The notes: a model not told the origin generated them from the sequence alone. A stretch of DNA of 64,000 nucleotides from Clostridium sp. E02 (GCF_003833015.1 NZ_RJLQ01000001.1:206879-270878); one strand, 5' to 3'. Numbered from the stretch's first letter, positions 54,337-63,649 are shown. A program made the numbers and translations.

Positions 54337-54522
54337 ATGTCTGAAACAATGGAAAAATGGTCGAGTTAAGAAGAAACAGCAGAGTTTCTGGGAGTAACAA
54401 AAGATACCATAAGAAACTGGATTAAGAAGGCAGATATACCAGCAAATAAAGTGGGCAGGCTATGGAAGTTTAAGTTATCTGAAGTAGATGCCTTGGTAAA
54501 AAGTGGTAAGGGTGCACTGTAA
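54337..54522 (+). pseudogene. HTH (excisionase-type) gene upstream of hsdM, broken by an in-frame stop
   Basis: Good ribosome site (GGAGG at 54325-54329) before ATG 54337. The frame reads MSETMEKWSS, stop (TAA at 54367-54369), then EETAEFLGVTKDTIRNWIKK ... VGRLWKFKLSEVDALVKSG to a stop at 54522. Helix-turn-helix proteins of exactly this form often precede hsdM. One base change would restore it. A start after the stop is not visible. Confidence 0.7.
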
Positions 54523-54590
54523 GACCGGATTTTGGGACAGGTAATATGAGAAAATTAAGATGACATTACTATATATTGGAGGATACAACG

Positions 54591-56066
54591 TTGATAACAG
54601 GCGTAGTGAGAAATAAAATAGATAAAATATGGACAGACATGTGGGCAGGAGGAGTGACGAATCCTTTGACTGTAATTGAACAGATCACATATCTGATGTT
54701 CATTCGTTCTTTGGATGAAAAAGAATTAGAGAATGAAAGTTTTGAAGCACTGGCAGGAGAAAAGATGGAAAAAATCTTTCCACAGGATGAAGATGGTCAA
54801 TTCATGCGTTGGAGCAGATTCAAAGATAAAGACTCTAGAGAAATATTTGAAATTATTGGACAAAAGGTATTTCCATTTATTAAAAGTTTGAATGGCAATA
54901 ATGCATCTGCATTCTCTCGATATATGGAAAATGCGATGTTCATGATTCCCACACCACAGATTTTGCAGAAGATCATTACTGGATTGGAAGATTTATACGA
55001 GCATGATTTAACGGGGCTTGATATGCAGGGTGATCTATACGAATATATGTTGGATAAACTAGCAACTGCTGGACAAAATGGGCAGTTTCGTACACCAAAG
55101 CATATAAGAGAAATGATGGTGCAATTGGTAAATCCAACACCAGATGATACCATCTGTGATCCAGCTTGTGGAACAGCAGGATTCTTAGTATCGGCATCTG
55201 AATATATCAGAAAGAACTTTGAAGGAACTATGACAAGTGAGCAATGGGAGCACTTTGATAAAGGAGTATTTTCAGGATTTGATACAGATACGACAATGCT
55301 TCGTATATCTGCAATGAATCTCATGCTTCATTCCATTAGTAATCCTGATATTGATTATAAAGATAGTGTATCAAAACAGAATGAAATTATTTCAAAATAT
55401 ACGGTGTGCCTTGCAAATCCACCTTTTGCTGGAACAGTAGATTCAGAGAGTATTAATGACAATCTGAAAGCAATTTGCAATACCAAAAAGACAGAGCTTC
55501 TTTTTGTGGCATTATTCCTTAGAATGTTAAAAAAGGGTGGAAGATGTGCGTGTATCGTACCAGATGGAGTGTTATTTGGTAATTCAAAGGCACATAAAGA
55601 GTTAAGAAGAGAACTCGTTAAAAATCAGCATTTACAGGCAATTATATCTATGCCTAGTGGAGTATTTAAGCCATATGCAGGAGTATCAACCGCTGTATTG
55701 GTATTTACTAAGACAGATGATGGTGGAACGGATAAAGTCTGGTTCTATGATATGAAAGCAGATGGAAAGAGCTTGGACGATAAACGTCAGGATACGGATA
55801 AAAATGATATTCCTGATATTCTAGAGCGCTGGAATTACTTAGAACAAGAAACGGACAGATCAAAAACGGAACAATCCTTTTTTGTAACGAAGAAGGAGAT
55901 TGAGGAAAATGGATATGATCTGTCGATTAATAAGTATAAAGAAGTAGTCTATGATAAAGTAGAGTATGATTCTTCAGAAGTGATTATGGAACGAATTGAT
56001 AAAATTGATGAAGAAATTGTAGTATTGAAAGCGGAACTAAAAATATTATTAAATTTAGATTTGTAG
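54591..56066 (+). CDS. hsdM: Type I restriction-modification methyltransferase subunit HsdM
   Basis: About 491 residues. HsdM_N helical domain (about 1-130, IDKIWTDMWAGGVTNPLTVIEQITYLMFIRSLDEKE), then the N6-adenine methylase with SAM motif DPACGTAGFLVSA (about 195), catalytic NPPF in CLANPPFAGT (about 280) and IVPDGVLFGNSKAHKELRREL. GGAGG at 54578-54582 points to TTG 54591; the frame opens at 54576. First intact gene of the R-M operon. Confidence 0.93.
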   Translation: MITGVVRNKIDKIWTDMWAGGVTNPLTVIEQITYLMFIRSLDEKELENESFEALAGEKMEKIFPQDEDGQFMRWSRFKDKDSREIFEIIGQKVFPFIKSLNGNNASAFSRYMENAMFMIPTPQILQKIITGLEDLYEHDLTGLDMQGDLYEYMLDKLATAGQNGQFRTPKHIREMMVQLVNPTPDDTICDPACGTAGFLVSASEYIRKNFEGTMTSEQWEHFDKGVFSGFDTDTTMLRISAMNLMLHSISNPDIDYKDSVSKQNEIISKYTVCLANPPFAGTVDSESINDNLKAICNTKKTELLFVALFLRMLKKGGRCACIVPDGVLFGNSKAHKELRRELVKNQHLQAIISMPSGVFKPYAGVSTAVLVFTKTDDGGTDKVWFYDMKADGKSLDDKRQDTDKNDIPDILERWNYLEQETDRSKTEQSFFVTKKEIEENGYDLSINKYKEVVYDKVEYDSSEVIMERIDKIDEEIVVLKAELKILLNLDL

Positions 56067-56068
56067 GG

Positions 56069-57145
56069 ATGAATATGAGAAGAGAATTAGGTAGGCATAT
56101 AAAAGAATACAAACAACGGAATAAATCGTTACAGTGTAACAAGGTATTTAGCGTTACAAACTCTGAGGGCTTCATCCCATCTACGGAATATTTTTCTAAA
56201 GAAGTATTTAGTAAAGATCTATCGGCTTATAAAGTTGTTAAAAAAGGGATGATTGCGTTTAATCCGTCCAGAATTAATGTTGGATCAGTTGCAAATCTGG
56301 AAGTAGAGGATGAAGTAGTGATTAGTCCTTTATATACGGTATTTCAGACAGACGAAACATTAAATGCTAAATTTCTGACTTATTTTTTGAAAAGTAATTT
56401 GGGAAATCAGCAAATTAGAAGTTTAACTTCAGGAAGTGTTAGAGACACATTAAAGTATTCAGCATTAGAAAAGATTTTGATACCTTCAATAAGTGTTCAA
56501 GAACAAAACAATTTGGTAAAACAATTAGATTTATTAACAAAACTGATTGAACTAAGGGAAGAAGAACTTGAGCAGTTGGATAACCTCATCAAATCCCGAT
56601 TTGTCGAGATGTTTGGAGATCCTCTAAAAAATAATAAGGGATTTGTAACTAAGGAAGGTAAATCTTTATTTAAAATATCTAATGGAAAAGCAGTACCAGA
56701 TAAAAAGCGATTTGATACTGGAATACCTGCTTACGGTGGTAATGGAATATCTTGGTATACTGATGAAGTGCTTTTTGAAAGTGATACTGTCGTAATAGGC
56801 CGTGTTGGATTTCAGAGTGGAAACGTGCATCTTGTTAAGGGACCTTTATGGATTACAGATAACGCTATGTATATTAGTGATTTATATGGCGATGATCTAA
56901 ATTTAGTATTCCTGAGTGTGATGATGGAACAAATAGATTTTACAAGATATCAAGATGCAGGCGATTTAAAGAAAGTTACTCAAAAACCATTTATAGAGAT
57001 GAGCTATATTGTGCCACCAATTCCACTGCAAAATGAATATACAAGTTTTATAAATCAAGTCGACAAATTGAAATTTGAAATACAGAAGTCGTTGGATGAA
57101 ACGCAAGAGTTATTTGATTCATTGATGCAAGAGTATTTCGAATAA
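56069..57145 (+). CDS. hsdS: Type I R-M specificity subunit HsdS
   Basis: 358 residues with two target-recognition domains (about 10-145 and 195-320) and two conserved helical regions (about 150-190, LDLLTKLIELREEELEQLDNLIKSRFVEMFGDP; about 325-358, INQVDKLKFEIQKSLDETQELFDSLMQEYF). GMIAFNPSRINVGSVA and DTVVIGRVGFQSGNV are typical TRD strands. It sets the DNA target of the methylase and nuclease. Begins 2 bases after hsdM. Slightly short for the family. Confidence 0.9.
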   Translation: MNMRRELGRHIKEYKQRNKSLQCNKVFSVTNSEGFIPSTEYFSKEVFSKDLSAYKVVKKGMIAFNPSRINVGSVANLEVEDEVVISPLYTVFQTDETLNAKFLTYFLKSNLGNQQIRSLTSGSVRDTLKYSALEKILIPSISVQEQNNLVKQLDLLTKLIELREEELEQLDNLIKSRFVEMFGDPLKNNKGFVTKEGKSLFKISNGKAVPDKKRFDTGIPAYGGNGISWYTDEVLFESDTVVIGRVGFQSGNVHLVKGPLWITDNAMYISDLYGDDLNLVFLSVMMEQIDFTRYQDAGDLKKVTQKPFIEMSYIVPPIPLQNEYTSFINQVDKLKFEIQKSLDETQELFDSLMQEYFE

Positions 57146-57300
57146 AAAAAGAATAGAGATATATAAAAAGTAATCGATAGAAAAAGTTATAAAGAACCAA
57201 AATGACTGATGAGTTTGCTTTGAAGAAGATCACATCCCGAGACTCATGATTCATTAAAAAATAAGCATAAAGAGATGGGGAGAAGTATGAAAAAGAGTTA

Positions 57301-57537
57301 TTGGATTACTTGGATTACATAATGGAGTTAACAAAGATGATTCCTAGTTTAGATAAAGAAAATAAAAAATTTTCACATAGTATAAACAAGCATATGGTAC
57401 ACGGGGCATTGGCGATTATTGGTATGGGAATTGTAGTGCTAGGAGGAAAAATACTAGTAAGTGGTCTTGGCGGTGAAGATAATTTTGATGAACTTACAGA
57501 TGATATAATCAATGTAGACTATGATGATAAAGTATAG
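57301..57537 (+). CDS. Small membrane protein inside the R-M operon, unknown
   Basis: Not recognised. Up to 78 residues from TTG 57301 or 71 from ATG 57322, neither with a strong ribosome site. One membrane helix (MVHGALAIIGMGIVVLGGKILVSGL) and an acidic tail (DDIINVDYDDKV). The gap before it (57146-57300) shows no other gene. Confidence 0.45.
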   Translation: MDYLDYIMELTKMIPSLDKENKKFSHSINKHMVHGALAIIGMGIVVLGGKILVSGLGGEDNFDELTDDIINVDYDDKV

Positions 57538-57597
57538 CTTAATAATGGTAACGCAAGTAACCTATCCGCTCGTAGCTATCTTTATAGAGGTTATAAG

Positions 57598-58488
57598 TTG
57601 GAAAATAAAATGACGCGTCGGCAACATTATGTACCACAATTTTATTTGCGAAATTTCACAGATGATGCAAACATGTTCTGGATTTATAATCGTTCAAAGA
57701 AAAATATCAATAGAAGTAAACCAAAAGATATTTGCCGTGAGGATTATTTGTATGAAACAGAATGGAAAAACGCGAATGAGAAATTAGGCAAGTATGTGAT
57801 CCCAAATGATATTGAAAAGGCATTTTCCATTCAAGAAACAGAATATTCAAATGTATTAAAACAAATTTTCAAGGTGTGTGATATGCCATGCAATCAAAAT
57901 GCTCTGATTTGTAGTTCGCAAGAGAAGAGTATTCTATCAAGATATGTTGTAAATATACTACTAAGGAATCCATGGAGTTTAAAACAATATTTGCAAGAAG
58001 ATTTTCTGGATGATATGCAAGATAATGAAGAACTAGAATCTATCAAAGAAGTTTTAGAATTTCTAGGGTTTGGTGGTTTTGAATCACTTTGCGAAGCAGC
58101 AAATAGAAAAGTTATTCTTTATGAAAAATTTAATGGAGGTCTACCAGAAAGCCTGATTGAAGAAGTTGGAAACATGAATTTTTCTGTTCTAGGTACAAAA
58201 GGAACAAAATTTATCACATCAAATTTTCCAGTGTTATATGAGACGTTTGATACAGATGAAGGAATCACTAAATTTTTGTGGATATATTCGCCAATTAGTT
58301 CAGAGTATGCGTTGATTTATAATGGATACAAAGCGAGCAGAAATTTTAGAAATAGATTAGTTGTTTTAGATGATGAAAAAGTAAAGAAAATGAATAGTTT
58401 ATACTTAAAGCAGGATAAAGAGCAATCAAACTTTATTATTGCAGAAATTAGAAGTGAACTTGAAATGTTAACAGAGGTATGTGAGTAG
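57598..58488 (+). CDS. DUF4238-family protein
   Basis: About 296 residues from TTG 57598 (ATG 57610 also possible). The N-terminus TRRQHYVPQFYLRNFTDDANMFWIYNRSKK is the hallmark of DUF4238, with FITSNFPVLYETFDTDEG in the middle as in family members that recognise a substrate pocket. Function unknown; members are frequently found among restriction and defence genes. It is inserted between hsdS and hsdR and in the same direction, so likely co-transcribed. Confidence 0.8.
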   Translation: MENKMTRRQHYVPQFYLRNFTDDANMFWIYNRSKKNINRSKPKDICREDYLYETEWKNANEKLGKYVIPNDIEKAFSIQETEYSNVLKQIFKVCDMPCNQNALICSSQEKSILSRYVVNILLRNPWSLKQYLQEDFLDDMQDNEELESIKEVLEFLGFGGFESLCEAANRKVILYEKFNGGLPESLIEEVGNMNFSVLGTKGTKFITSNFPVLYETFDTDEGITKFLWIYSPISSEYALIYNGYKASRNFRNRLVVLDDEKVKKMNSLYLKQDKEQSNFIIAEIRSELEMLTEVCE

Positions 58489-58543
58489 CACTAGCTATAA
58501 AATGTGCTAAACAAATATATATATAAGTGCGCTGGGAGGATAT

Positions 58544-61500
58544 ATGTCAAACTTCGAATTCTTAACATCAAAAACAGAATATGAGCTTTTTGCAGCAGCG
58601 TGTGTTGAGGCGGAGAAAGTCTTGACATCCTCACCTGCCATGAGTGCAGTGGGAGCCAGAAAAGCATTGGAACTTGCTGTGAAATGGGTATATTCGGCAG
58701 ATACCTCAATTTCTATGCCGTACAAAGATAACCTACAATCATTGATTCATGAACCAAGCTTTCGTTTTGCCTTGGCTGGCAAAACGTGGGGCAAGATGCC
58801 ATTCATCATTAAATTAGGCAATTTGTCTGTACATACGGATAAGAAGGTGTCAAAAAGTGACGCTGTTTTATCGTTACAAGGTTTGTTTGAATTTGTTGAA
58901 TGGATTGATTACTGTTACGGAAATGATTATCAGGAACGTAGCTTTGATGAAAAACTTATTCCAAGTGAAAAAGTCGCTGTTGATGTATCAAAAATCAAAG
59001 AGCAGGAGAGTTTACTTTCTGAAAAGGAAAGTGAAATAAAAGCTTTAAGAGAGAAAATTGAAGCGATATCTGCTATCTATACAGCGGAAAAGGGACAGCA
59101 TAAAGAGGAAAGAACTTTTACTGCGAAAGATTTAACGGAATTTAAGACGAGAAAAAGATACATCGATGTAGATTTGAAATTGTTAGGTTGGGATTTTGAC
59201 CATGATATAAAAGAAGAATTTGAAGTACAAAATATGGATGGAAAATCAGGTCAGATGGGATATGCTGATTATGTTTTGTTTGGAAAAGACGGGCTTCCTT
59301 TGGCTATTATTGAAGCAAAGAGGACAAGCAAAGACCCTAATATCGGAAGGCAGCAGGTTTTACTTTATGCCAAGTCTTTAGAAGAGCGTTATGGACGCCG
59401 TCCTATGATGTTTACCACGAATGGGTTTGAAACCTATTTCTGGGATGATGAAAGCTATCCACAGAGAAAAGTCAGCAGTATTTTTTCCAAAAATGATTTG
59501 CAGAAGTTGATGAATCGGAGACAAGAGAGAAAAGATTTATCAACCATTCGCATTGATGATAAGATTACGGATCGCTATTACCAAAAAGAAGCGATCAGAG
59601 CAGTATGTGACAGTTTGGTGCAGGGGCATAGAAAAAATCTTCTCGTGATGGCAACTGGTACAGGTAAGACAAGAACCGCTTCCAGCCTAACGGACGTTTT
59701 GTCAAGAGGTGGCTATGTTACCAATGTTTTATTTCTTGCAGACAGAACGGCATTAGTAAAACAGGCAAAAGATGATTTTAAAAATTACCTTCCAGATATG
59801 AGCCTTTGCAATTTGCTGTCTAATAAGGATGATAAGAATGCAAGAATCATTTTTTCTACCTATCCAACCATGTTAAATGCAATTGATTTTGAAAAGACAG
59901 AGGATGGACAGCGATTATTTTCGCCATCTCATTTTGACTTGATCATTGTAGATGAAGCACACAGAAGTATCTTTAAGAAATATCGTACGATTTTTGAATA
60001 CTTTGATTCCATTGTTGTAGGATTAACTGCAACGCCAAATACAGATGTCGATAGAAATACTTATGATTTTTTTGAAATGGAACATGGGGTTCCGACCTAT
60101 GCCTATGACTATGAAACTGCCGTAAATCATGATCATGTACTGGTGCCATACTTTAACATTGAAACCTCAACGAAATTCTTGGAGGAAGGAATTTCCTACG
60201 AAGAGTTGGATGAAAAAGATAAAGAACGTTACGAAGATGATTTCGCAGATGATGAGGGAAATATGCCAGAATTTGTGCCTTCGCCAACCATGAATAAATT
60301 CGTATTTAATGAAAAAACAGTGGATTTAGTGTTACAGGATTTGATGGAAAATGGAATCAAGGTTGAGGGCGGAGATCGAATTGGAAAAACAATCATCTTT
60401 GCCCAGAACAAAACTCATGCTGAATTTATTTTAGAACGATTCAATAAACTATATCCAAAGCTGAAAGGTGGATTTGCAAAGCGCATTACTTGCGAAGACA
60501 CCTATGCCCAGTCTGTCATTGATGAATTCAAGATTGCGAATAAGCCACCATATATTTCAGTTTCTGTTGATATGATGGATACCGGTATTGATGTACCGGA
60601 AGTAGTTAATCTTGTATTCTTTAAGAAAGTGCGCTCAAAGACAAAGTTCTGGCAAATGATAGGACGTGGTACCAGACTGTGCAAAGAACAGACATTTGTT
60701 GACAGACAGGATGGAGAATATACAGATAAAAAGAGATTTTATATCTTTGATTACTGTGGAAACTTTGAGTATTTCCGTGAAAATAAAGAAGGTATTGAAG
60801 GAAAAGATACAGAAAGTTTGAGTGAAAAGATTTTTAGCAAAAGAGTCCGATTGATAAAAAATCTTCAATCAGTAGATTCCTTAGGAACGGAATATCAGAA
60901 CTGGAGAAGTGAGCTTGTGAGTACGGTGTTACAGCAAGTACAAGGACTTAACAAAGAACTGGTGGCTGTACACATGCAACTTCGTCATGTGGAAAAATTT
61001 GAAAAGATAGAAGCATTTACCTGTATCTCTGAACAGGATTATCACGATTTGTCTCGACACGTAGCTCCATTGGCAACGATGGATGATAAGGATGAGTATG
61101 CAAAGCGATTTGATAATCTGATGTATGGTTTGATGATTGCCCAGATGGAGATGTTGCCGGGATTTAAGAAAGCAAAAAATCAGGTGTGCACATTGATGGG
61201 AGCATTAGAACAAAAAGCGATTATTCCTAAGATTAAAGAAAAACTTTCTTTAATTCAGATGGTAACAACAGATGAGTTCTGGGCTTCTGGTGATATTTTG
61301 CTTTTTGAAAAGATTCGAGTGGAATTGAGAGATTTGATTAAACTTACAGTGGATGAGGGCACTGGTAAACGTCCAATCATGACAAGTCTTGCAGATCCGA
61401 TTCTATCTCGAAAAGAAGGTGTTATATTAGATGCAGCATATGATTTTGAAGATTACCGATTAAAAGTGAATCGATACATAGAACAGCATAAAGATCACAT

Positions 61501-61912
61501 TGCGATCTGGAAACTTCGCAATAATGTAAAACTGGAATTAGGGGACTATCAAGCTCTTGAAAATATTTTTACGAAAGAACTTGGCGATGAAGAAGATTAC
61601 AAAAGAGAATTCGGAGATACACCATTTGGTCTTCTAATCCGTAAGATTGCAAAGCTTGAGCATGAAGCTGCAATGAAAGCATTCTCTAAGTTTATTAATG
61701 ATGAATCACTGAACCAGCAGCATATCGTGTTTGTAAAAAAGATTGTGGATTATGTGGAGCAGAACGGATACATAGAGAATATAACGGAACTGATGAAGCC
61801 GCCGTTTGATAAGCCAATGAGCTTTGTGAAGCTGTTTGATAGTAAAAGGCAGGCTGAGATTGTGAAGTTAGTGAATGAGATTAAGGAAAATGCTGTGGAA
61901 GTGGCAGGGTAG
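58544..61912 (+). CDS. hsdR: Type I restriction endonuclease subunit HsdR
   Basis: 1122 residues. N-terminal DUF4145-like domain (about 1-120), HsdR_N nuclease region (about 195-290, with LPLAIIEAKRTSKDP: the E-x-K of the PD-(D/E)XK site), then SF2 translocase with Walker A MATGTGKTRTASSL (about 369), LIIVDEAHRSIF, GLTATPNTD, SVDMMDTGIDVPEVVNLVFFKKVRSKTKFWQMIGRGTRL and a C-terminal EcoEI_R-like domain. GGGAGG precedes ATG 58544. With hsdM and hsdS it cuts unmodified DNA at a distance from the site. Confidence 0.93.
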   Translation: MSNFEFLTSKTEYELFAAACVEAEKVLTSSPAMSAVGARKALELAVKWVYSADTSISMPYKDNLQSLIHEPSFRFALAGKTWGKMPFIIKLGNLSVHTDKKVSKSDAVLSLQGLFEFVEWIDYCYGNDYQERSFDEKLIPSEKVAVDVSKIKEQESLLSEKESEIKALREKIEAISAIYTAEKGQHKEERTFTAKDLTEFKTRKRYIDVDLKLLGWDFDHDIKEEFEVQNMDGKSGQMGYADYVLFGKDGLPLAIIEAKRTSKDPNIGRQQVLLYAKSLEERYGRRPMMFTTNGFETYFWDDESYPQRKVSSIFSKNDLQKLMNRRQERKDLSTIRIDDKITDRYYQKEAIRAVCDSLVQGHRKNLLVMATGTGKTRTASSLTDVLSRGGYVTNVLFLADRTALVKQAKDDFKNYLPDMSLCNLLSNKDDKNARIIFSTYPTMLNAIDFEKTEDGQRLFSPSHFDLIIVDEAHRSIFKKYRTIFEYFDSIVVGLTATPNTDVDRNTYDFFEMEHGVPTYAYDYETAVNHDHVLVPYFNIETSTKFLEEGISYEELDEKDKERYEDDFADDEGNMPEFVPSPTMNKFVFNEKTVDLVLQDLMENGIKVEGGDRIGKTIIFAQNKTHAEFILERFNKLYPKLKGGFAKRITCEDTYAQSVIDEFKIANKPPYISVSVDMMDTGIDVPEVVNLVFFKKVRSKTKFWQMIGRGTRLCKEQTFVDRQDGEYTDKKRFYIFDYCGNFEYFRENKEGIEGKDTESLSEKIFSKRVRLIKNLQSVDSLGTEYQNWRSELVSTVLQQVQGLNKELVAVHMQLRHVEKFEKIEAFTCISEQDYHDLSRHVAPLATMDDKDEYAKRFDNLMYGLMIAQMEMLPGFKKAKNQVCTLMGALEQKAIIPKIKEKLSLIQMVTTDEFWASGDILLFEKIRVELRDLIKLTVDEGTGKRPIMTSLADPILSRKEGVILDAAYDFEDYRLKVNRYIEQHKDHIAIWKLRNNVKLELGDYQALENIFTKELGDEEDYKREFGDTPFGLLIRKIAKLEHEAAMKAFSKFINDESLNQQHIVFVKKIVDYVEQNGYIENITELMKPPFDKPMSFVKLFDSKRQAEIVKLVNEIKENAVEVAG

Positions 61913-61958
61913 AAATAAATAATATATAACAGAACAAAATGTTGGGGGAGGTATTTAA

Positions 61959-62987
61959 ATGGGTATTTGGTTATTTAGAGCTGGAAAAAGCGGAGAATAT
62001 GAAGAAAAATTTCTATCAGAAGGTAGAGTATATTTAACTTGGAATGATTTTAAAATAAATTTGATGGAATATAAAGAAAAATCAAGCCTTTTTAATAAAT
62101 TAGAAGTAATATACGCAGGTGAAAAAGAAAGTACATTAAAAAACTGGTTGTCACAGATTTATCCAATCGCATATCGTATGGAAAAAGGCGATTGGGTTAT
62201 TTTGCCTAGTAAAAGAACAAGTACTATTCATATCGGTGAGGTAAAGGGAGATTATACATATGATGAAAGTTTGGGCTCTCCTTATTATCACTATAGAAGT
62301 ATAGAGTGGTTTGCAAAAGATATACCAAGGAATAATTTTGATCAAGATATTTTATATTCTCTTGGTGCATTTATGACTGTTTGTAAAATTACAAGAAATG
62401 ATGCTGAAAAGCGAATTAAAGAAATGGCAAAGAATAATTGGCAAGTTCAAGCAGGAAAATTATCCATATTTACGGATGCTGATGATACGGATATAATTTC
62501 TAATTCAAATCTTCAAGATGCTATCTATGATTCCGTATCAAAATTTATAATACAAAAATTTAAAGGTTATAAAATGGAACAGCTAATAAAAGAGTTATTA
62601 AAGGCTAAAGGATTTTCAGTATATCATAGTAAACAAGGTGCAGATGGAGGAGTTGATTTGTTTGCTTCGGGAGGAGTATTGGGATTTGGTAATCTCAAAA
62701 TATGCGTTCAGGTAAAGACACAAGATACACCGGTTGATAGACCGACATTGGATCAATTAGGAGGAGTGATGAATAATGTTAATGCCGATTATGGTTTATT
62801 GATATCTTGGAATGGGTTCAAAGATAGTGTTGCAAGAGAAGAAGCAAAACAATTTTTTAAAATTCGTTTGTAGGACTCTGAGGATGTTATAAGTGAATTG
62901 TTTGAAAATTATGAAAATTTAAGCGCAACTATACGTGCAGAAATACAGCTAAAACATATATGGATGTTGAGTGAAGAAGAGCAATAA
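61959..62987 (+). pseudogene. Mrr-type restriction endonuclease with a premature stop near the C-terminus
   Basis: The first 304 codons are open to TAG at 62871-62873. The core is a Mrr-like PD-(D/E)XK fold: VSKFIIQKFKGYKMEQLIKELLKAKGFSVYHSKQGADGGVDLFASGG then KICVQVKTQDTPVDRPTLDQLGGVM (D...QxK). Past the stop the same frame continues DSEDVISELFENYENLS ... LKHIWMLSEEEQ to TAA at 62985-62987, exactly the usual family ending (RLWDS...LKriWxL). The TAG replaces the expected TGG. The catalytic core remains, so the shortened protein might still be made; activity is uncertain. Confidence 0.78.
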
Positions 62988-63171
62988 TGAAAGTGTAGCG
63001 GATTATTGGACAGAGCTGAAAAAGAAAATATCCGTTGGGTTTACCTCCGTATTTGCTCAATTACCAAAGACTATAAAAGAAGAGTATAAAATTATTAAAA
63101 TAGGAGATTTCCTACGTAATGATATTTATATCAATTGGAAATGTAGAGATAATGCAAGAATTAAAGAATGA
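62971..63171 (+). CDS. Short reading frame after the Mrr-type gene, probable remnant
   Basis: 66 codons from GTG 62971 without a ribosome site, overlapping the end of the Mrr frame. The text VADYWTELKKKISVGF then TSVFAQLPKTIKEEYKIIKI looks protein-like but matches nothing I recognise. It may be the displaced start of a decayed gene whose end is at 63185-63376. Confidence 0.3.
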   Translation: MKKSNNESVADYWTELKKKISVGFTSVFAQLPKTIKEEYKIIKIGDFLRNDIYINWKCRDNARIKE

Positions 63172-63184
63172 ACTTAATCTTTAA

Positions 63185-63376
63185 ATTTCATATGTAGCCG
63201 ATAAAATAATAAATACTTCGTTGGATTGTTTTGGACCAGAAAATACAATTGTGCGAGATGAAGAAAATGATAATAATTTTAAATTGATGCTTGCAGGGCA
63301 GGACTTCTTAGGATTTGATCGTAAAAATTTAAATCTGAGCACAGGGGAACAAAATTTTATTTTAATTGGCATTTGA
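63185..63376 (+). pseudogene. Remnant of an ATPase-like protein
   Basis: An open stretch with no start codon, preceded by a TAA at 63182-63184, reading ... NNFKLMLAGQDFLGFDRKN then LNLSTGEQNFILIGI and a stop. LSTGEQNF resembles the signature motif of AAA/ABC-type ATPases linked to restriction loci (RloC/PrrC-like), cut off before the Walker B. Only a fragment. Confidence 0.35.
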
Positions 63377-63471
63377 ATTAACCAATGTCACATTATTTTT
63401 AGATTAGAAAAGACTGGCTTAATATGTATAGAAAAAGAATGAGATATACGAAAAAGTACAAAGAACTTTGC

Positions 63472-63483
63472 GAGTTTGAATAG
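63472..63483 (+). other. Third guaA-end att-like core (right end of element 2)
   Basis: GAGTTTGAATAG, 11 of 12 bases identical to the guaA end, again followed within 15 bases by a hairpin terminator. Confidence 0.7.
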
Positions 63484-63486
63484 AGA

Positions 63487-63532
63487 ACAAAGCCATAAGA
63501 ATGGCGTATTTACGCAGTTCTTGGGGCTTTGT
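63487..63532 (+). terminator. Hairpin terminator after the third att-like core
   Basis: ACAAAGCC (63487-63494) pairs with GGCTTTGT (63525-63532), with inner pairing AAGAA/TTCTT and GCGTA/TACGC, followed by TTGTATGG. It may be the original guaA terminator or the left end of a third element. Confidence 0.65.
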
Positions 63533-63569
63533 TTGTATGGCAGTCTTTTAATAAACCACCTGGAGATAC

Positions 63570-63600
63570 TGAACCGATCCCTGTCAAGTAGACAGGATAA
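63570..63600. repeat. Probable end of an IS3-family element
   Basis: TGAACCGATCCCTGTCAAGT then AGACAGG: the complement, TGTCTACTTGACAGGGATCG, is the type of terminal repeat seen on IS3/IS150-group elements. It lies downstream of the IS3 transposase fragment. A further hairpin, GCGACC-N8-GGTCGC (63628-63647), lies between. Confidence 0.5.
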
Positions 63601-63649
63601 ATAATTAAAAATGTATAAGATGATGCGACCGCCTAGCTGGTCGCATTTC

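Larger units (their letters stand above)
52160..63483 (+). mobile_element. Element 2: guaA-site element carrying type I R-M (about 11 kb, probably decayed)
   Basis: Lies between the second (52148-52159) and third (63472-63483) guaA-end repeats. It holds an IS256-family insertion, a small broken gene, a MobC-like remnant, hsdM-hsdS-DUF4238-hsdR and nuclease remnants. No integrase, primase or relaxase is visible, so it can only move with help or has lost its own functions. Confidence 0.65.

Noticed and set aside
54797..55324. 175-codon minus-strand frame inside hsdM
   Set aside because: A shadow of the methyltransferase coding strand; no ribosome site and no independent motif.
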